NCBI GenBank assembly: GCA_034211175.1
Contig: JAXHUH010000071.1
Coordinates: 1 to 47,892, forward strand
DNA length: 47,892 bases
DNA from: JAXHUH01 sp034211175
GTDB lineage: Bacteria; Actinomycetota; Acidimicrobiia; Acidimicrobiales; CAIXPF01
Direction of reading: 5' to 3'
Made by a program: the position numbers and the translations under genes. Positions 36,512 through 45,593 of the stretch are shown here, in pieces. The notes below the pieces were generated by a model, which was not told the origin of the DNA, made no database searches, and saw nothing but the letters and a program-made list of their open reading frames with translations. Position 1 is the first letter of the stretch; every line of letters starts with the position of its first letter.

Positions 36512-37651
36512 GTGGACGCGCGCACGCTCCGGTGGACCGACGGGTCCTGGTCCTCACCCCTGCCCGACTGGGACGGGGAGCGGACGCTCGTCGTGGCGCT
36601 CGGCTCGCGTGCGTCCGCCGACGACGGGCGTTGGCCGCTGCGGCTGCGGGAGGCCTATCCCCACGCCCTGATCACCGGGTGCTCGACCGCGGGGCACCTC
36701 GACGACGGCCACGTCGACGACGGGCTGACGGCCACGATCGTGCGCTTCGCGTCGACCGACCTCGTGTCGGCGGCCGTCGAGCTGCGTGCCGAGCGGTCCT
36801 TCGACGACGGGCGGGCGCTCGCCGACGCGCTCGTGGCCGACATGGCCGCGCCCCGTCTGGTGGTCGCGCTGTCGGACGGCGTCGCGGTCAACGGCGGCCA
36901 GCTCGTGGCCGGGCTCGCCGCGGGGCTGCCTGCCGGCACCACCGTCTTCGGTGGCCTCGCCGGCGACGGCGACCGCTTCGAGCAGACCTGGACGCTGGTC
37001 GGCGACCGGCCGGTGGCGGGCCACGCCGTCGTCGTCGCACTCGGCGGCGGGTCCCTGTCGGTGGGGCTCGGCTCACGGGGCGGCTGGCGCACGTTCGGGC
37101 CGGAGCGGCGCATCACCCGGGCGAAGGGCAACGTGCTCTTCGAGCTCGACGGTGAGCCGGCGCTCGACCTGTACCGCCACTACCTCGGCCACCGCGCCGG
37201 CGAGCTGCCGGCCAGCGCCCTGCTCCTGCCGCTGTCGGTGCGCAACGACGCCGACGACCCGAACCCCGTGGTGCGGACCGTGCTCGGCATCGACACCGAC
37301 GAGCGGTCGCTCACCTTCGCGGCCGACATCCCCGAGGGTGGCCTCGGCCAGCTCATGTGGGTGACGGTCGACGGCCTCGTCGGCGGCGCCGGCGACGCCG
37401 CAGCTGCCGCGATGCGCTCCCTGGGTGGTGGCGACGAGCCGGTGCTCGCGCTCGGCGTGAGCTGCATCGGACGCCGTCTGGTGCTCGGCCGGCGGGTCGA
37501 GGACGAGGTCGATGCGGTCGCCGAGGTGTTGCCGCCGGGTAGCCATCACGTCGGCTTCTACGCCTATGGCGAGATCTCGCCGCTGGCCGACGGCCGATGC
37601 GGGCTCCACAACCAGACGATGACGCTGGCCGTGCTGGCGGAGCGGGACTGA
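36512..37651 (+). CDS. FIST-domain sensory protein
   Basis: A 379-aa soluble protein with FIST_N (about 10-205; VALGSRASADDG, GCSTAGHLDDGHVDDG, VFGGLAGDGDRF) and FIST_C (about 210-365; the ending GFYAYGEISPL with a late Cys-Gly-LHNQTM). FIST domains are predicted small-ligand sensors, possibly for amino acids, that sit next to signalling proteins. The five-base gap to the PAS-GGDEF-EAL gene suggests one transcript and a sensor-output pair. GTG start without a clear Shine-Dalgarno. The ligand is unknown. Confidence 0.87.
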   Translation: MDARTLRWTDGSWSSPLPDWDGERTLVVALGSRASADDGRWPLRLREAYPHALITGCSTAGHLDDGHVDDGLTATIVRFASTDLVSAAVELRAERSFDDGRALADALVADMAAPRLVVALSDGVAVNGGQLVAGLAAGLPAGTTVFGGLAGDGDRFEQTWTLVGDRPVAGHAVVVALGGGSLSVGLGSRGGWRTFGPERRITRAKGNVLFELDGEPALDLYRHYLGHRAGELPASALLLPLSVRNDADDPNPVVRTVLGIDTDERSLTFAADIPEGGLGQLMWVTVDGLVGGAGDAAAAAMRSLGGGDEPVLALGVSCIGRRLVLGRRVEDEVDAVAEVLPPGSHHVGFYAYGEISPLADGRCGLHNQTMTLAVLAERD

Positions 37652-37656
37652 CGGCG

Positions 37657-39594
37657 GTGGGTGACGCCGCGGCGCGCCACCCGGTGCTCGCCCGTCAACT
37701 CCGGCGCCTCGGGATCGATCCGCGGCACCCGCCCGACGACCCGCAGGTGTGGGCGGCGCTCCTCGAGCGGGTCGGTGCGGCCTACGAGGACGCCGACGCC
37801 GAGCGCTACACGCTCGAGCGCTCGATCGAGATCTCCTCGAAGGAGATGGCGGCGCTCCATGCGACGCTCAGCGCGCGCGAGCAGTTCGTGGCCACCGTGC
37901 TCGAGCACGCGCCGGACGGGATCGTCACCACCGACGAGCACGGCGTCGTGCGCTCGTTCAACGCGGCGGCGGAGCGCCTCTTCGGCTGGGACTCCGAGGA
38001 GGTCGTGGGACGACCTGCCATCGACCTCGTTCCGCCCGGCCTCCGGGACCGCTACCGGCGGGCGCTTACCACGCACGGGGCGTCGGGGCCCGCGACCGGC
38101 GTGACGGGCGAGGCGCTCGAGGTCCCGGGACTGCGGCGCGACGGCTCGACGTTCCCGATGCGCCTGGCGGTCGCCTCGACCCGGGTCGGCGACGAGCAGA
38201 TGTTCATCGCCAACCTGCGCGACGTGTCCGACCGGCGGGCGCTCGAGGATGCACTCGCCCACCAGGCCACCCACGACGGCCTCACCGGGCTGCCGAACCG
38301 GACCGAGCTCCTCGCCCGCCTCGACGACGCCCTCGACCACGCCGGCTCCGGTGCCGGCGACGTCGCCATCCTGTTCATCGACCTCGACCGGTTCAAGGTC
38401 GTGAACGACAGCCTCGGCCACCGCGCCGGCGACCTGCTCCTCGTCGAGGTCGCCCGCCGGCTCGGGGCCGTGGTGCGGGCCGACGACGTCGTGGCCCGCC
38501 TCGGCGGCGACGAGTTCGTCGTGCTGTGCTCACGGGTCACCGACCGTGCCGCGGTGGACGAGGTCGCGGAGCGGATCTGCGAGGCCCTCGCCGAGCCCGT
38601 GTCCCTCGACGGTGCGGACGCGTACGTGTCGGTCAGCGTCGGCATCGCGTGGGCGGGGAGCAACGCGGACGCCGACCGGATGCTGCGCGCCGCCGACCTC
38701 GCCATGTACCGGGCCAAGGGCACCGGCCGCAACCGTGTCGTCGTGTTCGACCGGGCCATGCAGGCGTGGGCCGACGAGCGCCTCGCCACGGAGACCGCCC
38801 TCCGCCACGCCATCGCGGACGACGAGCTCGAGGTGCGCTACCAGCCGCTCGTCGAGCTGGCGACCGGCCGGGTGCTCGGAGCCGAGGCGCTGGTGCGATG
38901 GAACCGGCCCGGGGTCGGTGTCGTCGCCCCCGGTGAGTTCCTGCCCGTCGCCATCGAGACCGGCCTCGTCGCCGACATCGGCGCGGTCGTGCTCGACGAT
39001 GCCTGCCGCCAGCTCGCCGCGTGGCTGCGTGACGCACCGGAGCGCGACCTGCACGTCTCGGTGAACGTGTCCCGCCGGGAGATGGCCGGCCCGGGCCTCG
39101 CCGACCGGGTGTCGGAGACGCTCGCCCGCCACCGGCTGGCGCCCGACCGCCTCCGGCTCGAGTTGACCGAGGAGGTCCTGCTCGACGACGACGAGATCGT
39201 CGCCACGACCCTGCGCGACCTGCGCCGGCTCGGCATCGTGCTCGCGGTCGACGACTTCGGCACCGGCTGGTCGTCGCTGTCCCACCTGCGGCGCATGCCC
39301 GCGACCGTCCTCAAGCTCGACCACACCTTCGTCGAGGACATCGACCGCGTACCGGCGACCCGGGTCATCGTCGCCTCGGTCGTGTCGATGGCCCACGCCC
39401 TCGGCATGGCGGTCGTCGCCGAGGGCGTCGAGCATGCCTCGCAGGCCCGGGAGCTGGCGCGACTCGGCTGTGACGCGGCCCAGGGACGCCACCTCGGTCC
39501 GCCGGCCGGCGCCGCGGACCTGCGCGCCCGCCTGGGCGCGCCGGCGCCGATCAGCGGGGCTGGGTCGGGAGGACCCGAAGCCCCAGCTCGGTGA
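37657..39594 (+). CDS. PAS-GGDEF-EAL cyclic-di-GMP turnover protein
   Basis: A 645-aa protein without membrane spans. A helical N-terminus (1-75) precedes a PAS domain (about 80-190), then GGDEF with an intact active site (GGDEF, 283-287), then EAL with the metal and catalytic residues present (EAL 410-412, VNVS, LTEEV, VDDFGTG, KLD, EGVE). Both synthesis and hydrolysis of c-di-GMP are therefore possible. It follows the FIST gene by five bases; GTG start with only a weak GACGGC upstream. Its last 44 bases overlap the 3' end of aspS on the other strand. Confidence 0.93.
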   Translation: MGDAAARHPVLARQLRRLGIDPRHPPDDPQVWAALLERVGAAYEDADAERYTLERSIEISSKEMAALHATLSAREQFVATVLEHAPDGIVTTDEHGVVRSFNAAAERLFGWDSEEVVGRPAIDLVPPGLRDRYRRALTTHGASGPATGVTGEALEVPGLRRDGSTFPMRLAVASTRVGDEQMFIANLRDVSDRRALEDALAHQATHDGLTGLPNRTELLARLDDALDHAGSGAGDVAILFIDLDRFKVVNDSLGHRAGDLLLVEVARRLGAVVRADDVVARLGGDEFVVLCSRVTDRAAVDEVAERICEALAEPVSLDGADAYVSVSVGIAWAGSNADADRMLRAADLAMYRAKGTGRNRVVVFDRAMQAWADERLATETALRHAIADDELEVRYQPLVELATGRVLGAEALVRWNRPGVGVVAPGEFLPVAIETGLVADIGAVVLDDACRQLAAWLRDAPERDLHVSVNVSRREMAGPGLADRVSETLARHRLAPDRLRLELTEEVLLDDDEIVATTLRDLRRLGIVLAVDDFGTGWSSLSHLRRMPATVLKLDHTFVEDIDRVPATRVIVASVVSMAHALGMAVVAEGVEHASQARELARLGCDAAQGRHLGPPAGAADLRARLGAPAPISGAGSGGPEAPAR

Positions 39595-41338
39595 GGTGGG
39601 TGTCGTCGATCGGGGTCGGTGCGCTGGTGAGCGGGTCCGCACCCGACTGGGTCTTCGGGAACGCGATGACCTCGCGGATGTTCTCCTCGCCGCTGAGGAT
39701 GGCGACGAGGCGGTCGAGACCGAACGCGAAGCCGGCGTGGGGCGGGGCACCGAAGCGGAACGCGTCGAGCAGGAACCCGAACTTGGCCCGCGCCTCGGTG
39801 GCGCCGATGCCGAGCAGCTCGAAGATGCGCGTCTGGACGTCACCGCGGTGGATTCGGACGCTGCCCGAGCCCAGCTCCCAGCCGTTGAGGACCAGGTCGT
39901 AGGCCTGGGCGCGGGTGCCGAGCAGCGTCGCGGCGTCGGGCACCGGGTCGCCGGCGACACCCAACGGCTCGATGTCGTCGGGGTGGGGCATGGTGAAGGG
40001 GTGGTGGGCCGGCACCGGCTTGCCGTCGGCGACGTCCTCGAACAGCGGGAAGTCGACCACCCACAGGAAGTTGAGGCCGCCCTCGTCGATCGGCGGGCGG
40101 CCGAGCTCGAGCCGCAGCAGGCCGAGCAGGTGGCGGGTGCGGGGCCGTTCGTCGGCGACGAGCAGCAGGAGGTCACCCGCCTCCGCCTCCATGGTCGTGC
40201 GGATGGCACCGAGCTCGTCCTCGCTGAGGAACTTGGCGACCGGCGACGCCAGCTCGTCGTCGGTGACCCGCATCCACACGAGGCCCTTGCCGCCCCACGA
40301 CTTGACCTTGTCGGTGAGCTCGTCGAGCTGGCGGCGGGTGCGGTCCGCGCCACCGGGGAGGCGGATGCCCTTCACGCACGGCGCCTGGAACGCCTTGAAC
40401 TCCGTCGCCTCGAACAGCGGCGTCAGCTCGACCAGCTCGAGCCCGAAGCGGACGTCGGGCTTGTCCGAGCCGTAGCGCTCCATGGCGTCGTGCCAGGTCA
40501 TGCGGGGGATCGACGTCGGGCGCTCACCGGTGACGACCTCGGCGGCCGCGGCGACCGCCTCCCCGATGAAGTCCTGGACCTCGGCCTGGGTCACGAAGCT
40601 CGCCTCGGCGTCGAGCTGCATGAACTCGAACTGGCGGTCGGCGCGCAGGTCCTCGTCGCGCAGGCACCGGGCGATCTGGAAGTAGCGGTCGACGCCGCCG
40701 ACCATGCACAGCTGCTTGAACAGCTGCGGGCTCTGGGGCAGCGCGTAGAACGAGCCGGGCTGCAGGCGCGACGGGACCACGAAGTCGCGGGCACCCTCGG
40801 GCGTCGATGCCACGAGCATCGGCGTCTCGATCTCGCAGAAGCCCTGGTCCTCCATCGAGCGGCGCACGGCGCTGTTGACCTTCGCCCGGGTGCGGAGGTT
40901 GTGCTGCATGCGCTCGCGCCGCAGGTCGACGTAGCGGTGGCGCAGCCGGGCGACCTCGTCGACCTCGATCCGCTTGCCGTCGGCGTCGAAGCGGTCCTGC
41001 AGCGGGAACGGCGGCGGCTCGGCCTCGTTGAGGATCTCGACGGCGCAGTCACCGATCTCGACCGCGCCGGTGGGGAGGTTCTCGTTCTCGGTGCCCTCCG
41101 GGCGGGTGCGCACGGTGCCGACGATGCGCACGACGTACTCGGAGCGCAGGTCGGCGGCGCCGGCGACGACGCACTGGACGACACCGGTGTGGTCGCGCAG
41201 GTCGACGAAGGCGAGGTGCTCACCGTGCTCGCGGCGGCGGTCGACCCAGCCGCACAGCGACACGGTGCGGCCGACGTCGGCGGCGCGGAGGGTGCCGCAG
41301 CGGTCGGAGCGGAGCGGGAGGTCAGCGGTCTCGGGCAC
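39551..41338 (-). CDS. aspS: Aspartyl-tRNA synthetase
   Basis: A 595-aa bacterial-type class II synthetase. The OB-fold anticodon-binding domain (about 1-110; LCGWVDRRREHGEHLAFVDLRD) precedes the catalytic core with the motif 2 region FQIARCLRDEDLRADRQ, the bacterial GAD insertion domain, and motif 3 FGLDRL. The GTG at 41338 has AGGAG five bases upstream. Whether it is Asp-specific or also charges tRNA-Asn cannot be settled from sequence alone. Convergent 44-base overlap with the c-di-GMP gene. Confidence 0.96.
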   Translation of the reverse strand: MPETADLPLRSDRCGTLRAADVGRTVSLCGWVDRRREHGEHLAFVDLRDHTGVVQCVVAGAADLRSEYVVRIVGTVRTRPEGTENENLPTGAVEIGDCAVEILNEAEPPPFPLQDRFDADGKRIEVDEVARLRHRYVDLRRERMQHNLRTRAKVNSAVRRSMEDQGFCEIETPMLVASTPEGARDFVVPSRLQPGSFYALPQSPQLFKQLCMVGGVDRYFQIARCLRDEDLRADRQFEFMQLDAEASFVTQAEVQDFIGEAVAAAAEVVTGERPTSIPRMTWHDAMERYGSDKPDVRFGLELVELTPLFEATEFKAFQAPCVKGIRLPGGADRTRRQLDELTDKVKSWGGKGLVWMRVTDDELASPVAKFLSEDELGAIRTTMEAEAGDLLLLVADERPRTRHLLGLLRLELGRPPIDEGGLNFLWVVDFPLFEDVADGKPVPAHHPFTMPHPDDIEPLGVAGDPVPDAATLLGTRAQAYDLVLNGWELGSGSVRIHRGDVQTRIFELLGIGATEARAKFGFLLDAFRFGAPPHAGFAFGLDRLVAILSGEENIREVIAFPKTQSGADPLTSAPTPIDDTHLTELGLRVLPTQPR

Positions 41339-41364
41339 GAGGGCTCCTGACGTGGGGTGGCGGC

Positions 41365-42630
41365 TCAACGGCCGTCGGAGAGCAGCTTGCGAACGTGATC
41401 GGCGAGGTCGGAGACGGCCACGCGCTCCTGGGGCCGGTCGCCCCGCAGGTCGCGGACGGTGGCGGCGCCGTCGGCGGCCTCGTCCTCCCCGACGATCACG
41501 GCGAGGCGGGCACCGGAGCGGTTGGCCGCCTTCATCTGGGCCTTCATCGACCGGCCGTCCCAGGCGCGATCGGCGGCGAGGCCGTCGCGCCGCAGGCGCA
41601 GCGTCAGGTCGCGGGCCGAGGTCCCGTCGGTGGTGTCGACGACGAAGCAGTCGAGCTCGCGCTCGGCGACCGCGAACGTCTCCTCCGCGTCGCACGCGAG
41701 GAGGATGCGCTCGATGCCCGAGCCGAACCCGACGCCCGGGGTCGGCTGCCCGCCGAGGGCCTCGGCGAGGCCGTCGTAGCGGCCGCCGCCACCGATGCCG
41801 TTCTGGGCGGTGTCGAGCGCGCCGGACGCGAACTCGAACGTCGTGTGGGTGTAGTAGTCGAGGCCCCGCACCAGCCGGGGCTCGCGCACGTACGGCACCC
41901 CGGCGGCGTCGAGGCCCGCCCGGACCCGCTCGAAGTGGGCGACAGCGTCGTCGGACAGGTACTCACCGACCTCGGGGGCCTCGGCGGTGACCGCCCGGGT
42001 CGCCTCCCGCTTGGAGTCGAGGACCCGCATCGGGTGCTGGTGGACGGTGTCGTGGTCCGCCGGGTCGATGGCGTCGAGGCGCTCGACCAGCCACGCCCGC
42101 AGCGCGTCGACGTAGCGCACCCGGGTGGCCGGGTCGCCCATCGAGTTGACCTTGAGCTGGACGTCGCGCAGGCCGAGGCCGGTGTAGAAGTCGGCGAGCA
42201 GGACGATCACCTCGACGTCGACGTCGGGGTCCGCGCTGCCGAGCGCCTCGACCCCGACCTGGTGGTGCTGACGGTACCGACCGGCCTGCGGGCGCTCGTA
42301 GCGGAAGCTCGGCGCCGCGTACCACGCCTTCCACGGCGGGGTCGGCCGGTGCTGGTTGTACGCACGCACCACCGACGCGGTTCCCTCGGGCCGCAGCGCG
42401 AGGTGGCGCCCGCCCTTGTCGGTCAGCTCGTACATCTCCTTGCGGACCACGTCGGTGCCCTCACCGACGCGCTGGAAGACGCCGAGGTCCTCGAAGATCG
42501 GGCTGTGGACGAGGCCGTAGCCGGCCGCCTCCACGTGGGTCGCGAACCGGGCCACGAGCGCGGCCCACCGGGCCGATTCGGGCGGGAGGACGTCGCGGGT
42601 CCCGATCGGCGCGCGAAATGCTTCGGTCAT
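41365..42630 (-). CDS. hisS: Histidyl-tRNA synthetase
   Basis: A 421-aa class II synthetase. Near the N-terminus is APIGTRDVLPPES; motif 2 lies around RPEGTASVVRAY and RYERPQAGRYRQHHQ; the histidine-specific loops LVRGLDYYTHTTFE and GGGGRYDGLAEALGG follow, then a C-terminal anticodon-binding domain. The ATG at 42630 fits the conserved start. TAACGT (42641-42646) lies ten bases before it and may be a -10. It is 26 bp upstream of aspS, the usual pair. Confidence 0.96.
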   Translation of the reverse strand: MTEAFRAPIGTRDVLPPESARWAALVARFATHVEAAGYGLVHSPIFEDLGVFQRVGEGTDVVRKEMYELTDKGGRHLALRPEGTASVVRAYNQHRPTPPWKAWYAAPSFRYERPQAGRYRQHHQVGVEALGSADPDVDVEVIVLLADFYTGLGLRDVQLKVNSMGDPATRVRYVDALRAWLVERLDAIDPADHDTVHQHPMRVLDSKREATRAVTAEAPEVGEYLSDDAVAHFERVRAGLDAAGVPYVREPRLVRGLDYYTHTTFEFASGALDTAQNGIGGGGRYDGLAEALGGQPTPGVGFGSGIERILLACDAEETFAVAERELDCFVVDTTDGTSARDLTLRLRRDGLAADRAWDGRSMKAQMKAANRSGARLAVIVGEDEAADGAATVRDLRGDRPQERVAVSDLADHVRKLLSDGR

Positions 42631-42696
42631 ACGACGTCCGACGTTACCGCTCCCCGCACGGACCACCCGCGCACATCCGCCGCCACCGGGCGCCGG

Positions 42697-44904
42697 TCAG
42701 CCGTTGGGCAGGACGCGGTGGACGTCGAAGACGCCCTCGATGCCGCGGAGCAGGGCGAGCACCGACGCCAGGTGGGACGGCTCGCTGAGCTCGAACTCGA
42801 AGCGCATCTTCGAGATGCGGTCGGCACCGGTGGTGGTGGTGCACGAGAGGATGTTGATGTGGTGGTCGGCCAGGACCGACGACACGTCGCTGAGCAGGCG
42901 GGCCCGGTCGAGCGCCTCGACGTCGATCGACACCAGGTACGACGCGAGGCGGTCGGTGTCCCACTCGACCTCGACGAGGCGGTCGGTCTGCGACGCGGCC
43001 AGCGACACCGCGTTGGCGCAGTCGGCCCGGTGGACCGACACGCCCCGGCCCCGGGTGTGGAAGCCGATGATGTCGTCGTCGGGCACCGGCGTGCAGCAAC
43101 GGGCGAGGCGGACGAGCACGTCGTCCATGCCCTCGAGGTGCACGCCGACGGTCGGGCGCTCACGGCTGTGGCGGCGGGGCCGCTGGGCGGTGGTCGGGAG
43201 CTGGTCGTCCTCGGCCGGGTCGCCGTGGCGCAGCTCGCGGGCGGCTCTCGACGCCACGGTCGCCGCCGTGACGTGGCCCTCGCCGAGGGCCAGGAACAAC
43301 GACTCGGGGTCGCTGTAGTTGAGCGTGGTGGCGACCCGCTCGAGCACGGTGCCGTCGAGCACGTGCTGGACGGGCAGGCCCTCGTGGCGCAGCGCCTTCT
43401 CGAGCTCCTCGCGGCCCGATCCGATGGCGTCGGTGCGCTCCTCGCGGGAGAACCACTGCCGGATCTTGTTCTTGGCCCGCGGGCTGACGACGACGTCGAG
43501 CCACTCGCGCGACGGCCCGGCGTCGGGCGTCTTCGACGTGAAGATCTCGACGGTGTCGCCGGAGCGCAGCTTGGTGTAGAGGCTCACGAGCCGCCCGTCG
43601 ACCCGGGTGCCGATGCAGGCGTGGCCGATCTCGGTGTGGATCGTGTAGGCGAAGTCGATGGGCGTGGCGCCGGCCGGCAGGATGCGCACGTCGCCCTTCG
43701 GCGTGAAGACCATGATCTCCTCGTGATCGAGGTCGGTCTTCAGGTTCGCCATGAACTCCGAGGGGTCGTCGGTCTCCTCGGTCCAGTCGACGATCCGGTT
43801 GAGCCAGTCGAGGTCGGCGTCGCGGGCCTTGTAGCGCCAGTGGGCGGCGACGCCGTACTCGGAGCGCACGTTCATGTCGTGGGTGCGGATCTGCACCTCG
43901 AGCGTCTTGCCCTGGGGCCCGATCACCGTGGTGTGCAACGACTGGTAGTCGTTGAACTTGGGCATGGCGATGAAGTCCTTGAACCGGCCCTGCACCGGCT
44001 TCCAGGTCGAGTGGATCGACCCGAGGGCGGCGTAGCAGTCCTTCACGGAGCCGACGAGCACCCGGACCCCGACGAGGTCGAAGATCTCGGAGAACTCCTT
44101 GCCCTTGACGACCATCTTCTCGTAGATGCTCCACAGGTGCTTCGGGCGGCCGGTCACCTCGGCGACGATCCCGAGCTCGGTGAGGCGGCTGCGCACCTCC
44201 TCGATCACCTGGGTCAGGTAGATCTCGCGCTCGGGCGTCCGGCTCGCCACCATGTGGTCGATCTCGGCGTAGCGCTTGGGGTGGAGGCAGGCGAAGGAGA
44301 GGTCCTCGAGCTGGACCCGGATGTCCTGCATGCCGAGGCGGTGGGCCAGCGGGGCGTAGACGTCGAGCGTCTCGCGGGCGATGCGCTGCTGCTTGTGGGC
44401 CGGCATCGCCGCGATGGTCCGCATGTTGTGGAGGCGGTCGGCGAGCTTGATGATCAGGACCCGCAGGTCCTTGGCCATGGCGACGAGCAGCTTGCGCATC
44501 GTCGCGGCCTGCTGGGCCTCCTTGGAGGGGAAGTGGACCCGCTCGAGCTTGGTGACCCCGTCGACGATGGTCGCGACCGACGGGGTGAACCGCTCCTCGA
44601 TGTCGGCGAGGGTGATCGCCGTGTCCTCGACCGCGTCGTGCAGGAGCGCGGCGGCGATGGTCTCCGGGTCCTCGGTCTGCTCGGCCACGATCATGGCCAC
44701 GGCGAGGGGGTGGGTGATGTAGAGCTCGCCGGAGCGACGCATCTGGCCGTCGTGGGCTTCGCGGGCCAGCTCGAAGGCCTCGGTGACGAGGGCGACCGCG
44801 CGGCGGGCGTTGCGGCCCCGGAACTTGGCGATGAGCGGTTCGAGCTCGGCCACCGGGGGGATGTGATCCCGCCGCCACGGCAGGACCCGCGTCACGACCG
44901 CCAC
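42697..44904 (-). CDS. relA: Bifunctional (p)ppGpp synthetase/hydrolase, RelA/SpoT homologue
   Basis: A 735-aa long RSH protein of the stringent response. The HD hydrolase domain is intact (H51, H65, HDAVED at 89-94). The synthetase domain is near 240-350 with RFKDFIAMPKFNDYQS, the RxKD form of bifunctional enzymes. TGS (about 405-465), a Cys-containing region (LARCCTPVPDD, HRADC) and a C-terminal ACT domain follow. GTG start with AGGAGG ten bases upstream. The apt-relA neighbourhood is standard in Actinobacteria and links purine salvage with alarmone synthesis. Confidence 0.96.
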   Translation of the reverse strand: MAVVTRVLPWRRDHIPPVAELEPLIAKFRGRNARRAVALVTEAFELAREAHDGQMRRSGELYITHPLAVAMIVAEQTEDPETIAAALLHDAVEDTAITLADIEERFTPSVATIVDGVTKLERVHFPSKEAQQAATMRKLLVAMAKDLRVLIIKLADRLHNMRTIAAMPAHKQQRIARETLDVYAPLAHRLGMQDIRVQLEDLSFACLHPKRYAEIDHMVASRTPEREIYLTQVIEEVRSRLTELGIVAEVTGRPKHLWSIYEKMVVKGKEFSEIFDLVGVRVLVGSVKDCYAALGSIHSTWKPVQGRFKDFIAMPKFNDYQSLHTTVIGPQGKTLEVQIRTHDMNVRSEYGVAAHWRYKARDADLDWLNRIVDWTEETDDPSEFMANLKTDLDHEEIMVFTPKGDVRILPAGATPIDFAYTIHTEIGHACIGTRVDGRLVSLYTKLRSGDTVEIFTSKTPDAGPSREWLDVVVSPRAKNKIRQWFSREERTDAIGSGREELEKALRHEGLPVQHVLDGTVLERVATTLNYSDPESLFLALGEGHVTAATVASRAARELRHGDPAEDDQLPTTAQRPRRHSRERPTVGVHLEGMDDVLVRLARCCTPVPDDDIIGFHTRGRGVSVHRADCANAVSLAASQTDRLVEVEWDTDRLASYLVSIDVEALDRARLLSDVSSVLADHHINILSCTTTTGADRISKMRFEFELSEPSHLASVLALLRGIEGVFDVHRVLPNG

Positions 44905-44931
44905 GGGCTCAGATCCTCCTGGGTACCGGGG

Positions 44932-45474
44932 TCAACATGTGATCAGCGCCGAGGTCTGGTAGGCCGCGAGGCGTTCGCGGCCGCCGAGCGGGCCGATCTC
45001 CAACAGGAACGCGAGGCCGCCGAGCCGGGCGCCGGTCCGCTCGACGAGTCCGGCCGTCGCCGCGGCCGTGCCCCCGGTGGCCAGCACGTCGTCGATGACG
45101 ACGACCACGTCGTCGGGGCCGAAGGCGTCGAGGTGGACCTCGACGCGGTCCGTGCCGTACTCGAGCTCGTAGTCGACGCCGACGGTGTCGCACGGCAGCT
45201 TGCCCGGCTTGCGCACGGGGACGAAGCCGACGCCGAGCTGCTGCGCGACGAGCGAACCGAAGATGAAGCCGCGGGACTCGACACCGGCGATGCGGGTGGC
45301 GCCGAAGTCACGCGCCTGCGCGGCGAGCAGCGAGGTGCAGCCGGCGAGTGCGTCGCTGTTGTTCAGCAGCGGCGTGATGTCCTTGAAGACGATGCCGGGC
45401 GACGGGAAGTCGGGAACGTCGCGAATGTGGCGCAGGAGATCCCCCGCATCCGCCGTCATTGCGTCACGTCCCAT
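44932..45474 (-). CDS. apt: Adenine phosphoribosyltransferase
   Basis: A 180-aa salvage enzyme making AMP from adenine and PRPP. The PRPP-binding motif VVVVIDDVLATGGTAAA and the early DFPSPGIVFKDITPLL and VESRGFIFG segments are intact. The ATG at 45474 has TAGCGT six bases upstream and no Shine-Dalgarno, so a leaderless mRNA is likely; ATG at 45459 is the alternative. The stop is 27 bases before relA, whose ribosome site lies in that gap. Confidence 0.95.
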   Translation of the reverse strand: MGRDAMTADAGDLLRHIRDVPDFPSPGIVFKDITPLLNNSDALAGCTSLLAAQARDFGATRIAGVESRGFIFGSLVAQQLGVGFVPVRKPGKLPCDTVGVDYELEYGTDRVEVHLDAFGPDDVVVVIDDVLATGGTAAATAGLVERTGARLGGLAFLLEIGPLGGRERLAAYQTSALITC

Positions 45475-45480
45475 GAAGAG

Positions 45481-45486
45481 ACGCTA
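45481..45486 (-). promoter_or_regulatory. Candidate -10 of a leaderless apt promoter
   Basis: TAGCGT within GGTAGCGTCTCT on the minus strand, six bases before the apt ATG. The same 12 bases occur upstream of pyrR. Confidence 0.5.
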
Positions 45487-45502
45487 CCTGTTCGGAGGCA
45501 CC

Positions 45503-45537
45503 GGTGTGACCATCGGGCCATGCGCGTTCGTCACACC
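45503..45537. promoter_or_regulatory. Inverted repeat over the apt -35 region
   Basis: GGTGTGAC and GTCACACC form a perfect 8-bp inverted repeat separated by 19 bases. The right-hand element on the transcribed strand covers the expected -35 position of the apt promoter. It may be an operator; the regulator is unknown. Confidence 0.4.
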
Positions 45538-45569
45538 ACACGCGCCGTGGCCGAACGCTGTCGTGGCGT

Positions 45570-45588
45570 GTGTGCCGGGGAGGCACAC
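45570..45588. terminator. Hairpin after secF
   Basis: GTGTGCC and GGCACAC form a perfect 7-bp stem around a 5-base loop just after the secF stop on the minus strand. It probably ends the secDF transcript. No T-tract. Confidence 0.55.
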
Positions 45589-45593
45589 CATGC

